A DNA stretch of 64,000 nt from Kitasatospora cineracea (GTDB taxonomy: Bacteria; Actinomycetota; Actinomycetes; Streptomycetales; Streptomycetaceae), in the NCBI RefSeq assembly GCF_003751605.1, contig NZ_RJVJ01000001.1, positions 1,364,001-1,428,000 of the forward strand, read 5' to 3'. Shown one piece after another: positions 39,406 to 47,617 of this stretch (position 1 is its first letter; every line of letters begins with the position of its first letter). The position numbers and the translations under genes were made by a program. The notes under the pieces were generated by a model. That model was not told where the DNA came from, searched no databases, and saw nothing but the letters and a program-made list of their open reading frames with translations.

Positions 39406-40142
39406 CCGAGCTGTGGGTGATCGTCCCCGCCTACCAGGAGGCCGCCCGGATCGACGCCACCCTGCGCGCCCTCGCCGCCCAGCACGACCGCGACTTCACC
39501 CTGCTGGTCGTCGACAACGGCTCCACCGACACCACCCCCGACCAGGTGCTCGCCTTCGCACGCACCGCCCCCTTCCCGGTCCACCTGCTGGTCGAACCCG
39601 AGAAGGGCGTCGGCTGCGCCGTCGACACCGGCTTCCGCCACGCCATCGACCACGGCGCCACCCTGCTCGCCCGCACCGACGCCGACTGCCTCCCCGAACC
39701 CGGCTGGGCCGGCGCCGCCCGCGCCGGGATGCTGGCCTCCGGCGGGCTGGTCTGCGGCCGCGTCACCGCCCGCCGGGACGAGCACGGCCCGCTCGGCCGG
39801 GCCGTCTTCCGCGCCCTGGTCGCCCTCGGCGCCCTCTTCGGCCGGATCCGCCCCGCCCACCGCCGCCGCCACGGCTACCTCACCCCCTACCGCATGCACG
39901 CCGGCAACAACATGGCCATCACCGCCGACCTCTACCTCGCCACCGACGGCATGCCCCGCCGCCCCTCCCCCACCGACCGCGCCTTCATCAACCGGATCCG
40001 CCGCCACACCACCGCGATCGTCCACCGCCCCGACATGGTCGTCCAGAACTCCACCCGCCGCATCCGCGCCTACGGCCTGCGCGGCACCGCCCGCTGGTAC
40101 CTCGAACGCGGCCCCGGCCACCGCAGCGCCGACGTCAGATGA
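39402..40142 (+). CDS. Family 2 glycosyltransferase
   Basis: 246 aa from GTG 39402, overlapping the upstream stop by 4 nt. GT-A fold: LWVIVPAYQEAARIDATLRA, LLVVDNGSTDTTP, EKGVGCAVDTGFRHA, and the metal-binding LARTDADCLPEPGW (DxD). The acceptor region has YRMHAGNNMAITADLY. No C-terminal TM helices, so probably soluble or peripheral. It sits inside a lipid-type cluster, which suggests glycosylation of the cluster's product. Sugar donor unknown. Confidence 0.88.
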   Translation: MTELWVIVPAYQEAARIDATLRALAAQHDRDFTLLVVDNGSTDTTPDQVLAFARTAPFPVHLLVEPEKGVGCAVDTGFRHAIDHGATLLARTDADCLPEPGWAGAARAGMLASGGLVCGRVTARRDEHGPLGRAVFRALVALGALFGRIRPAHRRRHGYLTPYRMHAGNNMAITADLYLATDGMPRRPSPTDRAFINRIRRHTTAIVHRPDMVVQNSTRRIRAYGLRGTARWYLERGPGHRSADVR

Positions 40143-40317
40143 CCGGAGGCCCCGCCGGAGAACCCCGTCGCAGAGCCCCGTCAGGGGCCCGGGGAGAGGC
40201 GGGTCGATGCCGCCGGAGGCCGGATCCCACCGAAGAGCCCACGCTGCAGAGGGCCGGTCGGAACAGCACCCCGGAACAACGCCCCTCGAAGCACCCACCC
40301 GCCGGAAGGACCCCGCC

Positions 40318-41793
40318 GTGCTCGACCAGCTCGCCCGCACCCTGCGCGAAGGCGCCTCGCGTCCGGCCCTGCTCGGCACCACCCGCGGCGGCAGCCCCCG
40401 CGTCCTCGCCCGCTGCGGCGAACTCTCCGCCCTCGCCGAGCAGTACGCCGCCGCCCTGCACCACGTCCACGGCCTGCGTCCGGGCGACACCCTGGGCGTG
40501 GCGGTGCGTCCCGGCCCGCGGGCCCTCGCGGTGCTGCTGGCCGCGCACCGGCTGGGCCTGCGCAGCGCGGTGCTCGACCCGGGCGCCGGCCCGGAGGTGC
40601 TGCGGGCCCGGCTCGCGCTGGCCCCGCCCGCGCTGGTCCTGGCCGACGCCGCCGCACAGGCCGTCGCGGGGTGGGCCCGTCCGCTGGCCCGCCGGGCCCA
40701 CCTGGAGCTGCCGCCGCTGGAGGCGCTGGCACCGGTGGCGACCGTCGGCCCCCGGCACCCGTGGTGCGCCCGGTCGCTGGCCGCGCACCCGGCGCCCGCC
40801 CCGGCCCCGTACGAGGGGGACGGTGACGCGGTGATCGTGTTCACCTCCGGCACCACCTCCGCGCCGCGCGCGGTGGTGCACTCGCGGGCCTCGCTGGCCG
40901 CCGGGATGCGGGCCGTCGACGCACTGGTGCGCCCCCGCCCCGGGCGGACGGTGCTGGGCGGGACGACGTTCGTCCTGGTCCCGGCGCTGGCCGCGGGCGC
41001 CATCGCCGCCCTGCCGGCCCGGCGCACCGCCGTCCTGCAGCGCCAACTCGACCGGCTCGCCCCGGACGAGACCTACCTGACGCCGCCCCGGCTCCGGCCG
41101 CTGCGCCGGCTCACCGGCCGGGTCTGGACCGGCTCCGCGCCCGCCGACGCCGCGCTGCTGCGCCGGGCGAAGCAGGCGGGGGCGAGCGAGGCGTGGGGGG
41201 TGTACGCGCTGACCGAACTGTTCCCGGCCGCGGCCGTCGAGGAGCGCGACAAGAGCGCCCACGACGGCCCGGGCGACCTGCTCGGCCACCCGCTGCCGGG
41301 CGTCCGCACCCGGCTCGGCGCGGACGGCGAACTCCTGCTCGCCGCCCCGTCCGCCCGCGACCGCTACCTCGGCGAGGACCCGGACCCGTGGGTGCGCACC
41401 GGCGACCGGGCCCGCCTCGACCCGGACGGGCGGATCGTGCTGGCGGGCCGGCTCAAGGACATGGTGCTGCGCCGCGCCGAGAACATCTACCCGGGCCTGT
41501 ACGAGCCGTCCCTGCACCTGCCGGACGTCGAACTCGCCGTCCTGGTCGGCGTCCCCGGCCCGGACGGCGACGAACAGCTGGTCGCCCTGGTCCAGCCCCG
41601 CCCCGGCGCCGACCGCCACCGGCTGCGCGCCGCCCTGCGCGCCCCGCTCGACCGGATGGGCACCGCCCGCCCCGACGCCCTGCTGCTCGGCCCCGTCCCG
41701 CTGACCGGCCGCTCCCGCAAACCCGACCGCCCCGCCGCCGCCCACTACTGCGCCGCCCACCTCGCCAAGTCCCCCGCCCGGAGCACCCGTTGA
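40318..41793 (+). CDS. AMP-forming acyl ligase, OleC-like
   Basis: 491 aa from GTG 40318 (GGAAGGA 8 nt upstream). ANL-superfamily: P-loop IVFTSGTTSAPRAV (about 173-186), GVYALTELFP, the hinge TGDRARLDPDGRIVLAGRLKDMV, and catalytic Lys468 in GRSRKPDRP. OleC enzymes of the family adenylate a beta-hydroxy acid to form a beta-lactone; simple fatty acyl-CoA or acyl-AMP ligase activity is the alternative. Third gene of the operon, ~175 bp after the glycosyltransferase. Its stop codon lies in the first copy of a triplicated segment. Confidence 0.82.
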   Translation: MLDQLARTLREGASRPALLGTTRGGSPRVLARCGELSALAEQYAAALHHVHGLRPGDTLGVAVRPGPRALAVLLAAHRLGLRSAVLDPGAGPEVLRARLALAPPALVLADAAAQAVAGWARPLARRAHLELPPLEALAPVATVGPRHPWCARSLAAHPAPAPAPYEGDGDAVIVFTSGTTSAPRAVVHSRASLAAGMRAVDALVRPRPGRTVLGGTTFVLVPALAAGAIAALPARRTAVLQRQLDRLAPDETYLTPPRLRPLRRLTGRVWTGSAPADAALLRRAKQAGASEAWGVYALTELFPAAAVEERDKSAHDGPGDLLGHPLPGVRTRLGADGELLLAAPSARDRYLGEDPDPWVRTGDRARLDPDGRIVLAGRLKDMVLRRAENIYPGLYEPSLHLPDVELAVLVGVPGPDGDEQLVALVQPRPGADRHRLRAALRAPLDRMGTARPDALLLGPVPLTGRSRKPDRPAAAHYCAAHLAKSPARSTR

Positions 41794-41932
41794 CCCCCGC
41801 CCGCCGCGCCTCCGCACCCGCCCCGTGCCACCCCCATCAAGTCCCCCGCCCGGACCGCCCGTTGACCCCCGCCCCGTGCCAACCCACCAAGTCCCTTCCC
41901 CGGAACGCCCGTTGACCCCAGCCCGCCGCGCC
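41766..41932 (+). repeat. Triplicated translation-start segment at the ligase-P450 junction
   Basis: Units beginning CAAGTCCC at 41766, 41838 and 41888 (72- and 50-bp offsets) each reach CCGTTGACCC exactly 24 nt later. In unit 1 the TTGA is the ligase stop overlapping a TTG. In unit 3 the TTG (41912) is in frame with the P450. Units 1 and 3 are both followed by CCCGCCGCGCC. The P450 start appears to have been displaced by tandem duplication. Confidence 0.75.
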
Positions 41933-43015
41933 GACCGCGCGGTGTACCTGCGCAGCCACCCGCTGCTGTTCGCCCTGCTCGCCGCGACCCGGCACCGGCC
42001 GGTGCTCCGGCTCGGCCGCACCGTGCTGGTGCACCACCCGGACGCCTACCGCGAGGTGCTCACCCGGGTGCCGCTCGACCGGACGGCCGAGCACACCACC
42101 GGCGGCACCGCCGCCCGGCTCACCGGCGGCAGCCTGCTCTTCGACCAGCAGGGAGCCGAACACCGAGCCGCCCGGAGGGAGTTGGCCGCCCTGCTGGGCC
42201 CGGCGGGGGCGGCCGCGCTGGAACCGGGCTGGCAGCGGATCCTGGACCGGCACCTGGCCGGCCTCACCGCGCCGGTCGACCTGGTCCCCGCCGTCCGCGA
42301 ACTGGCCGGGGCGACGGCCGCCGCGCTCACCGGCAGCGACGCCGACCCGGTCCGCCTCGCCCGCGCCGCCGAACGCGCCGCGGCCGCCACCGCCCGCGCG
42401 CACCTGCCCGCCCTGCTGCCCCGTCCGGGCGGCGCCCGCCGGGCCCGGGCGGCCGCCGAGCGGCTCCGGCTGCTGCTGCCCGACCCGCGCGACGCGATGC
42501 TCGCCGTCGCCGCCGTCAACACCACCCTCGCCGCGCTGCCCCGGGCCGCCGCCTGGTGCGCCCGCGAGCAGCTCTGGGACCGCGCCCGCGAGGACGCCCC
42601 GGCGCTGGCCGCCGAGCTGCTCCGCCGCACCGCCGCCTCCCCGGTCCTGCCCCGGGCCGCGGCCGCCGACGCCACCGTCCTCGGCCACCGGATCCGCCGC
42701 GGCGACCGCCTCCTGCTGGTCGCCCGGCACGCCGCCGAGGCCCACCGCGACGCCCCCGCCCACCCCCACGCCGTCCGGGCCCCGTTCGGCTTCGGCCCGC
42801 ACACCTGCCCGGGCGCCGGCCTGGCCCGCGCCCAACTCGCCCTGCTGCTCGGCACCCTGGCCCCGTACGCCCCCCGGGTCCTGCGCACCGCCCCGCACCC
42901 CGGCAGCGCCCTCCCCTCCTACCGCAGCTGCGTCCTCGCGGCGCCCGCGGCGGAGACCCGAGCCCCCGTCCGCCCGGAACCCGGCCGCCCGGAGGAGCCC
43001 CCGTGCCCCCGCTGA
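41912..43015 (+). CDS. Small divergent cytochrome P450
   Basis: 367 aa from TTG 41912 (GGAA 7 nt upstream); GTG 41942 is an alternative start. The haem-binding loop FGFGPHTCPGAGLARAQ gives Cys299. The K-helix ExxR is ELLR at 235-238. The C-helix has HRAARRELAALL. The I-helix lacks the usual acid-alcohol AGxxT; instead AAVNTTLAAL stands there, so oxygen activation may be atypical. It is shorter than the usual ~400 residues. Fourth gene of the OleA-like operon; it overlaps the next gene by 13 nt. It would oxidise the lipid product or intermediate. Confidence 0.88.
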   Translation: MTPARRADRAVYLRSHPLLFALLAATRHRPVLRLGRTVLVHHPDAYREVLTRVPLDRTAEHTTGGTAARLTGGSLLFDQQGAEHRAARRELAALLGPAGAAALEPGWQRILDRHLAGLTAPVDLVPAVRELAGATAAALTGSDADPVRLARAAERAAAATARAHLPALLPRPGGARRARAAAERLRLLLPDPRDAMLAVAAVNTTLAALPRAAAWCAREQLWDRAREDAPALAAELLRRTAASPVLPRAAAADATVLGHRIRRGDRLLLVARHAAEAHRDAPAHPHAVRAPFGFGPHTCPGAGLARAQLALLLGTLAPYAPRVLRTAPHPGSALPSYRSCVLAAPAAETRAPVRPEPGRPEEPPCPR

Positions 43016-43905
43016 CCCTCGCCCTGACCGGCGCCACCGGCTTCTGCGGCGGACACCTCGCCGCCCTCGCCACCGCCCGCGGCCACCGGGTGCTCGCGCT
43101 CGGCCGCCGCCCCGCCCGGCACGGCGTGCACGTGCCGTGGGACGCCGCCGCCGACGCCCCCGCCCCGCCCGAACTGCGCGCGGCGGACCTCGTGGTGCAC
43201 TGCGCCGCGGCCGTCGGCGACCACCCGCCGGGCTCCCCCGCCGAACGGCACCAGCACACCGTCAACGTACGGGCCACCGAACGCCTGCTGGCGGCCGCCG
43301 CCGGCACGCCCTTCGTGTTCGTGAGCAGCGCCAGCGTCTACGACCCCCGCCCGGACCGGTCCCTGGTCGGCGAGCAGCACCCCACCGCCGCAGGGCACTT
43401 GAACGCCTACGGCCGGACGAAGGCCCGCGCGGACGCCCTCGCGCTCGCCGCCGGCGCCGTCGTGCTGCGCCCGCGCGCGGTGTACGGACCGGGGGACCCG
43501 CACCTGGTGCCGCGGCTGCTGGCGTCGGTCCGGTACGGGGTGCTGGCGCTGCCGGGCGGGGACGTCGAGCTGAGCCTGACCGCGGTGGAGAACCTGGCCG
43601 AGGCGTGCCTGGCGGCGGTGGGCTGGCCGCCGGGCGCGTACAACGTCGCCGACCGGGCCCCGTACCGGCGGGACGCGGCGCTGCGCCGGGTGCTGGCGGC
43701 GCACGGCCGCCGGGCCCGGCTGCTGCACGTGCCGCCCGGGCTGGCGGCGCTCGCGGTCGGCCGGCGCCCGCAGCTGACCCGGTACGCGCTGGACCAGCTC
43801 GCGCACCGGGTGGTGCTGGACACGCGGAAGTCCCGGTCCCGGGGCTTCACCCCGGGCCGGGACCTCGACGACTACCTCGCTGCCCTCGGCAGCCGTGGTG
43901 CCTAG
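43003..43905 (+). CDS. NAD(P)-dependent epimerase/dehydratase, OleD-like
   Basis: 300 aa from GTG 43003 with strong GGAGGA upstream. Extended SDR: LTGATGFCGGHLA dinucleotide motif (10-17), VVHCAAAVGDH, FVSSASVYD with catalytic Ser, and Tyr136/Lys140 in NAYGRTK. VLRPRAVYGPGD and GAYNVAD are also typical. In Ole pathways OleD reduces the beta-keto acid made by OleA, and this gene fits that slot. Last gene of the operon; its stop overlaps the converging DUF5326-like gene by 3 nt. Confidence 0.88.
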   Translation: MPPLTLALTGATGFCGGHLAALATARGHRVLALGRRPARHGVHVPWDAAADAPAPPELRAADLVVHCAAAVGDHPPGSPAERHQHTVNVRATERLLAAAAGTPFVFVSSASVYDPRPDRSLVGEQHPTAAGHLNAYGRTKARADALALAAGAVVLRPRAVYGPGDPHLVPRLLASVRYGVLALPGGDVELSLTAVENLAEACLAAVGWPPGAYNVADRAPYRRDAALRRVLAAHGRRARLLHVPPGLAALAVGRRPQLTRYALDQLAHRVVLDTRKSRSRGFTPGRDLDDYLAALGSRGA

Positions 43906-44102
43906 TTCTTGGCGGCCTTCTTGATCAGGATCACCACGGCCGCGGCGATGCCGACCAGGACCAGCACGTTGATGGCGAAGCCCACGATGCCGGCGACCAC
44001 GCCGACGATGGTCCAGAAGATCTTCCAGGCGATCACCAGCAGCAGGATCGGGACCACGATGTTGCGCACCCACGAGGGCAGCGACTTCCAGAGCTCGGCC
44101 AT
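43902..44102 (-). CDS. Small two-TM membrane protein (DUF5326-like)
   Basis: 66 aa: an amphipathic start ELWKSLPSWVRN, then hydrophobic helices IVVPILLLVIAWKIFWTIVG and AGIVGFAINVLVLVGIAAAV, and a basic end KKAAKN. Similar 60-80-residue proteins in streptomycetes are annotated DUF5326. ATG 44102. Its TAG stop shares bases with the stop of the converging OleD-like gene. Confidence 0.7.
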   Translation of the reverse strand: MAELWKSLPSWVRNIVVPILLLVIAWKIFWTIVGVVAGIVGFAINVLVLVGIAAAVVILIKKAAKN

Positions 44103-44278
44103 GTCCGTACCTTCTCCCCTCGGGGTCGGTGCCGGTGGTTCCGGCTGCGTTCCCGCTCCCTCGATCTCGACACTTCGATCGTAGGCGGCGCCGGGAGCCG
44201 AAATCGAGGGGGAGCGGCCCGGAGAGAACCCGGAGATCCTTCCCTGAGTCCCGGCCGGGCGCGGCCCCGGGAGAACCC

Positions 44279-44935
44279 TCAGACCGGCCAGGTCTCGCCG
44301 CGCCAGGCGGCGTCCCAGAACATCCACTCGTAGCGCGAGGTGGTGGTGAAGTGCTCGACCACGCGCCGCCGTTCGGCCGCGGACAGCTCCGCGCCGATCC
44401 GGTCGGTGAGGTCCAGGACGCGGCGCACCACGCTCTGGAAGCCCTCGTCGCCGTAGGCGGCGATCCACTTGGCGTAGAGCGGCTCGGGGGAGGAGCGGCG
44501 GGCCAGCTCCTCGCCGACCCGGGCGTAGATCCAGTAGCAGGGCAGGACGGCGCCGAGCGCCTCGGCGAAGGAGCCGCCGTACGCGGTGGCCAGCAGGTAG
44601 GAGGTGTAGGCCCGGGTGGTGGGCAGCACCGCCTCGTCGCCGTCGGCCGGGCCGCCGAGCGCGGCCGTGAACTCGCCGTGCATCTCCTGCTCGGCGGCGA
44701 TCGCGCCGACCGCGTCGTTGCAGAAGGCCAGTACCTCGTCCTCGCCGGGCGCCTTGGCGGCGCAGACGGCCAGCGCCCGGGCGTAGTCGCGCAGGTAGTG
44801 GGAGTCCTGGACGACGAAGTGCCGGAACGCGGCGCGCGGGAGGGTGCCGTCGGCGAGGCCGAGCAGGAAGGGGTGGTCGAGGATCCGGCGGTAGGTCGGC
44901 TCGGCGGCCGCCCACAGTTCGTCGGTGAGCTTCAC
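44279..44935 (-). CDS. TenA/thiaminase II-like protein
   Basis: 218 aa from GTG 44935 (AGGAGG upstream). All-helical haem-oxygenase-like fold with TenA signatures: HPFLLGLADGTLPRAAFRHFVVQDSHYL, EQEMHGEF, TRAYTSYLL, AVLPCYWIYARVGEEL, and YAKWIAAYGDEGF. The pyrimidine-binding acid is the Asp in VVQDSHYLRDY. TenA enzymes salvage degraded thiamine pyrimidines; related proteins have other roles. It follows a cupin gene with 38 nt between and lacks its own riboswitch. Confidence 0.88.
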   Translation of the reverse strand: MKLTDELWAAAEPTYRRILDHPFLLGLADGTLPRAAFRHFVVQDSHYLRDYARALAVCAAKAPGEDEVLAFCNDAVGAIAAEQEMHGEFTAALGGPADGDEAVLPTTRAYTSYLLATAYGGSFAEALGAVLPCYWIYARVGEELARRSSPEPLYAKWIAAYGDEGFQSVVRRVLDLTDRIGAELSAAERRRVVEHFTTTSRYEWMFWDAAWRGETWPV

Positions 44936-44973
44936 GGGTTCGTCCTCCTGCGCGGGTGCGGCCTCGGCACGGG

Positions 44974-45291
44974 TCAGTCCTCCGGCGGGGAGAAGACCAC
45001 CAGCACCCGCAGTTCCTCGGTGATGTGGTGGAAGCGGTGCTCCGTCCCGGCGGGGACGAACACCACGCTGCCGCGCCCGACCGTGGCGGTCTCCCGTCCG
45101 ACGGTGAGCTCGGCCCGGCCGCTGACCACCAGGTAGATCTCGTCCTGGGCGTGCGGGGTCTGCGGGTCGGTGTCGCCGGGGGAGAGCGCGTACAGGCCGG
45201 CGGACATCGTCGGCTGCTTCAGGAAGCGCAGGTACGCGCCGTCGCTCCCGGCGCGCTCGGCGTCGAGTTCGTCCAGCCGGAACAGTTTCAT
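44974..45291 (-). CDS. Single-domain cupin protein
   Basis: 105 aa from ATG 45291. Cupin motif 1 is PHAQDEIYLVVSGRAELTVG and motif 2 GSVVFVPAGTEHRFHHI; His and Glu residues can bind a metal. Upstream and co-directional with the TenA-like gene, so likely cotranscribed. The catalytic role is unknown; such small cupins are often dioxygenases or sugar/isomerase accessory proteins. Confidence 0.88.
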   Translation of the reverse strand: MKLFRLDELDAERAGSDGAYLRFLKQPTMSAGLYALSPGDTDPQTPHAQDEIYLVVSGRAELTVGRETATVGRGSVVFVPAGTEHRFHHITEELRVLVVFSPPED

Positions 45292-45384
45292 CGGGGCTCG
45301 GCTCCTCTCCCGGGTCGGCCCCATTCAACAACACCGTCCCGGGGAGCTTCCGCGCGGCCGTCCGGGCCTGCCACCATCCGCAGC

Positions 45385-45759
45385 ATGAAGAATTTCGTGA
45401 TCAAAACGCTCGTCAACGCGGCGGCCATCTGGGTCGCCGCCTGGATCGTCACCGGGATCACGCTCTCGGGGGACGACTGGCAGCACAAGGCGCTCACCGT
45501 GATCGGGGTCGCCCTGGTCTTCGGGGTGATCAACTTCCTGATCAAGCCGCTGGTGAAGCTGTTCTCGCTGCCGCTGTTCTTCCTCACACTGGGTCTGATC
45601 ACCTTCGTGATCAACGCCCTGATGCTCTGGCTGACCTCCTGGGCCTCGGACAAGCTGAGCCTGGACTTCCACGTCGAGGGCTTCTGGTCGGCGCTGCTCG
45701 GCGCGCTGATCATCAGCCTGGTGTCCTGGGGCCTCAACCTGGCCCTCAACGAGGACTGA
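45385..45759 (+). CDS. Phage holin family 4-type membrane protein (PF04020)
   Basis: 124 aa with four TM helices (TLVNAAAIWVAAWIVTGITL, TVIGVALVFGVINFLI, LFFLTLGLITFVINALMLWL, FWSALLGALIISLVSWGLNLAL). The motif VFGVINFLIKPLVKLFSLPL is typical of this chromosomal family, which is not phage lysis machinery despite its name. ATG 45385. Divergent from the cupin gene by ~95 bp. Confidence 0.88.
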   Translation: MKNFVIKTLVNAAAIWVAAWIVTGITLSGDDWQHKALTVIGVALVFGVINFLIKPLVKLFSLPLFFLTLGLITFVINALMLWLTSWASDKLSLDFHVEGFWSALLGALIISLVSWGLNLALNED

Positions 45760-45763
45760 CCGC

Positions 45764-45795
45764 CCGCGGGCGGCCCACCGCCGGGCCGCCCGCGG
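45764..45795. terminator. Bidirectional terminator between holin-like gene and ssgA
   Basis: 13-bp perfect stem (45764-45776 with 45783-45795), 6-nt loop, between two convergent stop codons. Confidence 0.8.
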
Positions 45796-45808
45796 AACGC
45801 ACCCGGGG

Positions 45809-46237
45809 TCAGCCCGCGTTCTCGTGCCCGGTGGTGGAGAGGATCGAGGCCAGTTCCTCGTCCAGCTCCCCGCCGGACAGCTCCTGGCCCATCGGCACCA
45901 GCCGGTCGGTGCGGGCCAGGAAGGCCAGCAGCGGCGCGGTGGCCGCCCGCAGCAGGGCGTCGCCGGCGGGGGAGCGCAGCACGACGCAGGTCTCGCCGAG
46001 GTCCTCGTCCGCCGGGTGGACGTGCACGTCGCCCTCCCCGGTGGGCCGGCCGGTCCCGTCCACCAGCAGCTCCCGGGCGAAGACCCAGCCGACCGGCTCG
46101 TCGCCGGGCAGGTGGAAGGTGAGGCGGACGGCGAACGGGTCGTCGCCGTCGTAGTCCAGGTCGACCGCGATGCGGAAGGAGAGCTCGCTCGACACCACGA
46201 GGTGCATCGCCATCCGGGCTCGGACCGTGTTGTGCAT
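45809..46237 (-). CDS. ssgA: SsgA sporulation/septation regulator
   Basis: 142 aa. SALP family: HLVVSSELSFRIAVDLDYD, DPFAVRLTFHLPGDEPVGW, FARELLVDG, GEGDVHVHP, and AFLARTDRLVPMGQE closely follow SsgA itself; the IclR-type ssgR gene upstream supports SsgA rather than SsgB-G. SsgA recruits SsgB, and thereby FtsZ, to septation sites during sporulation. ATG 46237 with GAGAGG about 8 nt upstream. About 180 bp separate it from ssgR, so it has room for its own promoter. Confidence 0.9.
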   Translation of the reverse strand: MHNTVRARMAMHLVVSSELSFRIAVDLDYDGDDPFAVRLTFHLPGDEPVGWVFARELLVDGTGRPTGEGDVHVHPADEDLGETCVVLRSPAGDALLRAATAPLLAFLARTDRLVPMGQELSGGELDEELASILSTTGHENAG

Positions 46238-46417
46238 GCGCCAGTACCTCTCGTTCTGCCCGCACGGTGCGCCGAGGGTCGTGCGGGTACCTGCGGACGG
46301 GTGGCTGCGTCTGTGGTTCTTTGTCCCCTGATTCCCTGTTCGACGCCCATCGTCCACGTTTGCGGCCGATGCGGACAAGGTCCGCTTTTTCAAATGGTGA
46401 ACGAACCGCACACGGAA

Positions 46418-47254
46418 TCACCCCACCGCCCCGCCCCCGCCGCCCCGGACGAACGCCGGGAACATCGCGCCGACCAGGCAGCGCAGCCGGGCCGCGGCGG
46501 GGCCGAGCCGGTCGCCCTGCTCCAGCGGGAGCGAGATGGCCATGGTGGCGACCACCGAGCCGACGGTGATCGGCACGGCCGCGCAGACCGTGCCGAGCGC
46601 GTACTCCTGGCGCTCCAGCACCGGCATGGTCGGCCGGACCCGCTCCAGCCGGCGCAGCACGGTGCGGACGTCGCCGGAGGTGGAGGGGGTGAGGGCGGCG
46701 GGGCGGTACCGGGAGAGGTGGTCGAGCCGTTCCTCGGCGCCGAGTTGGGAGAGCAGGCAGAGCCCGATGGCGTGCGCGTGCGCGGTGGCGCGGAAGTCCG
46801 CCCACTCCTCGACCTGCGGCTGCCCGGTGCCGGAGACCACGTCGACCAGCCGCACCTCGCCGTCCTGGTAGACCGCGTAGTAGACGGCGGCGCCGAGTTC
46901 GTCGCGCAGCTCCTCCATCCGCCCGTGCAGGCGGACGCGTTCGGACTGCCGGGTGTCGGCGCGGCTGATCCCGCCGACCGAGTCGCCGTAGTAGAACCGG
47001 CCGTCCTCGCGCCGCAGGTAGCCCTCGTGGGCGAGGGTGCGCAGCAGGTGGTAGGTGGTGCCGAGGGGCAGTCCGGCGGAGCGGGCGAGCTGCTTGGCGG
47101 TGGCGCCGTGGACGTGCGAGCCGACCTCCTCCAACAGGCGCAGGGCGCGCTGCACCGAGGTGATCAGGGTGGGCGCCCGCGGCGCGCGTATCGCGCCGTC
47201 GGCCGCGGGGGCCGTGGTCCGCCCTGCCGGTCGCCCGGTCCGGTGCATGCTCAT
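46418..47254 (-). CDS. ssgR: IclR-family activator of ssgA
   Basis: 278 aa from ATG 47254 (ATG 47248 also possible). The IclR HTH is VQRALRLLEEVGSHVHGATAKQLARSAGLPLGTTYHLLRTL in pattern; the effector domain has ELGAAVYYAVYQDGEVRLVDVV, AHAHAIGLCLLSQL and ALGTVCAAVPI. In streptomycetes SsgR, encoded directly upstream of ssgA, activates it; the same order and orientation hold here. The C-terminal tail is Gly-rich. Confidence 0.9.
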   Translation of the reverse strand: MSMHRTGRPAGRTTAPAADGAIRAPRAPTLITSVQRALRLLEEVGSHVHGATAKQLARSAGLPLGTTYHLLRTLAHEGYLRREDGRFYYGDSVGGISRADTRQSERVRLHGRMEELRDELGAAVYYAVYQDGEVRLVDVVSGTGQPQVEEWADFRATAHAHAIGLCLLSQLGAEERLDHLSRYRPAALTPSTSGDVRTVLRRLERVRPTMPVLERQEYALGTVCAAVPITVGSVVATMAISLPLEQGDRLGPAAARLRCLVGAMFPAFVRGGGGGAVG

Positions 47255-47617
47255 CCCCGTCCCCCGGGCGTCGAATGGCGCTCGGAGGAGGGTGCTCCGA
47301 GTCCGCCCGGCAGGCGGACATTTGAGCACAGGGCGGGCACCGCTGCAATGACAATGCCCCACACATCGGGCAATTCGCCTTCTATTCGAAGGTGAACGAT
47401 CGACCGAATCGGTGCCTTGCGAGGCGTCAGCCCGCCCGACCGGTCGAATCGAAGATCCACAGCGGCCGCACCCCCCGCCACCTCCTGACACTCCCGGGCC
47501 CGCCGTTCCACCCGTCCGGCGGAACAGGTACCTCCGATTCGTCCCCGTGTGCGAGTTTCGCGCCCGCCGCCGCGCGGGAGACTCCCGCACAACGCTCGCG
47601 CCCCGGAGGTGGCAGCC
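47255..47617. other. Divergent intergenic region between ssgR and Nudix gene
   Basis: About 360 bp with two adjacent small hairpins, CTCGGAG/CTCCGAG (47281-47287, 47295-47301) and GTCCGCC/GGCGGAC (47301-47307, 47313-47319), close to ssgR. A relatively AT-rich stretch (47320-47400) probably contains the ssgR promoter. No convincing ORF. Confidence 0.55.

Noticed and set aside
41825..41911. Upstream ATG start for the P450
   Set aside because: It would add Pro-rich sequence encoded by the duplicated junction units; the TTG at 41912 is better placed with a ribosome site.
44279..45291. TenA and cupin genes as part of a TPP-riboswitch regulon
   Set aside because: No THI-element sequence is visible upstream of either gene.
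45385..45759. Prophage lysis (holin) gene
   Set aside because: PF04020-type proteins are common chromosomal membrane proteins; no endolysin or structural phage genes are nearby.
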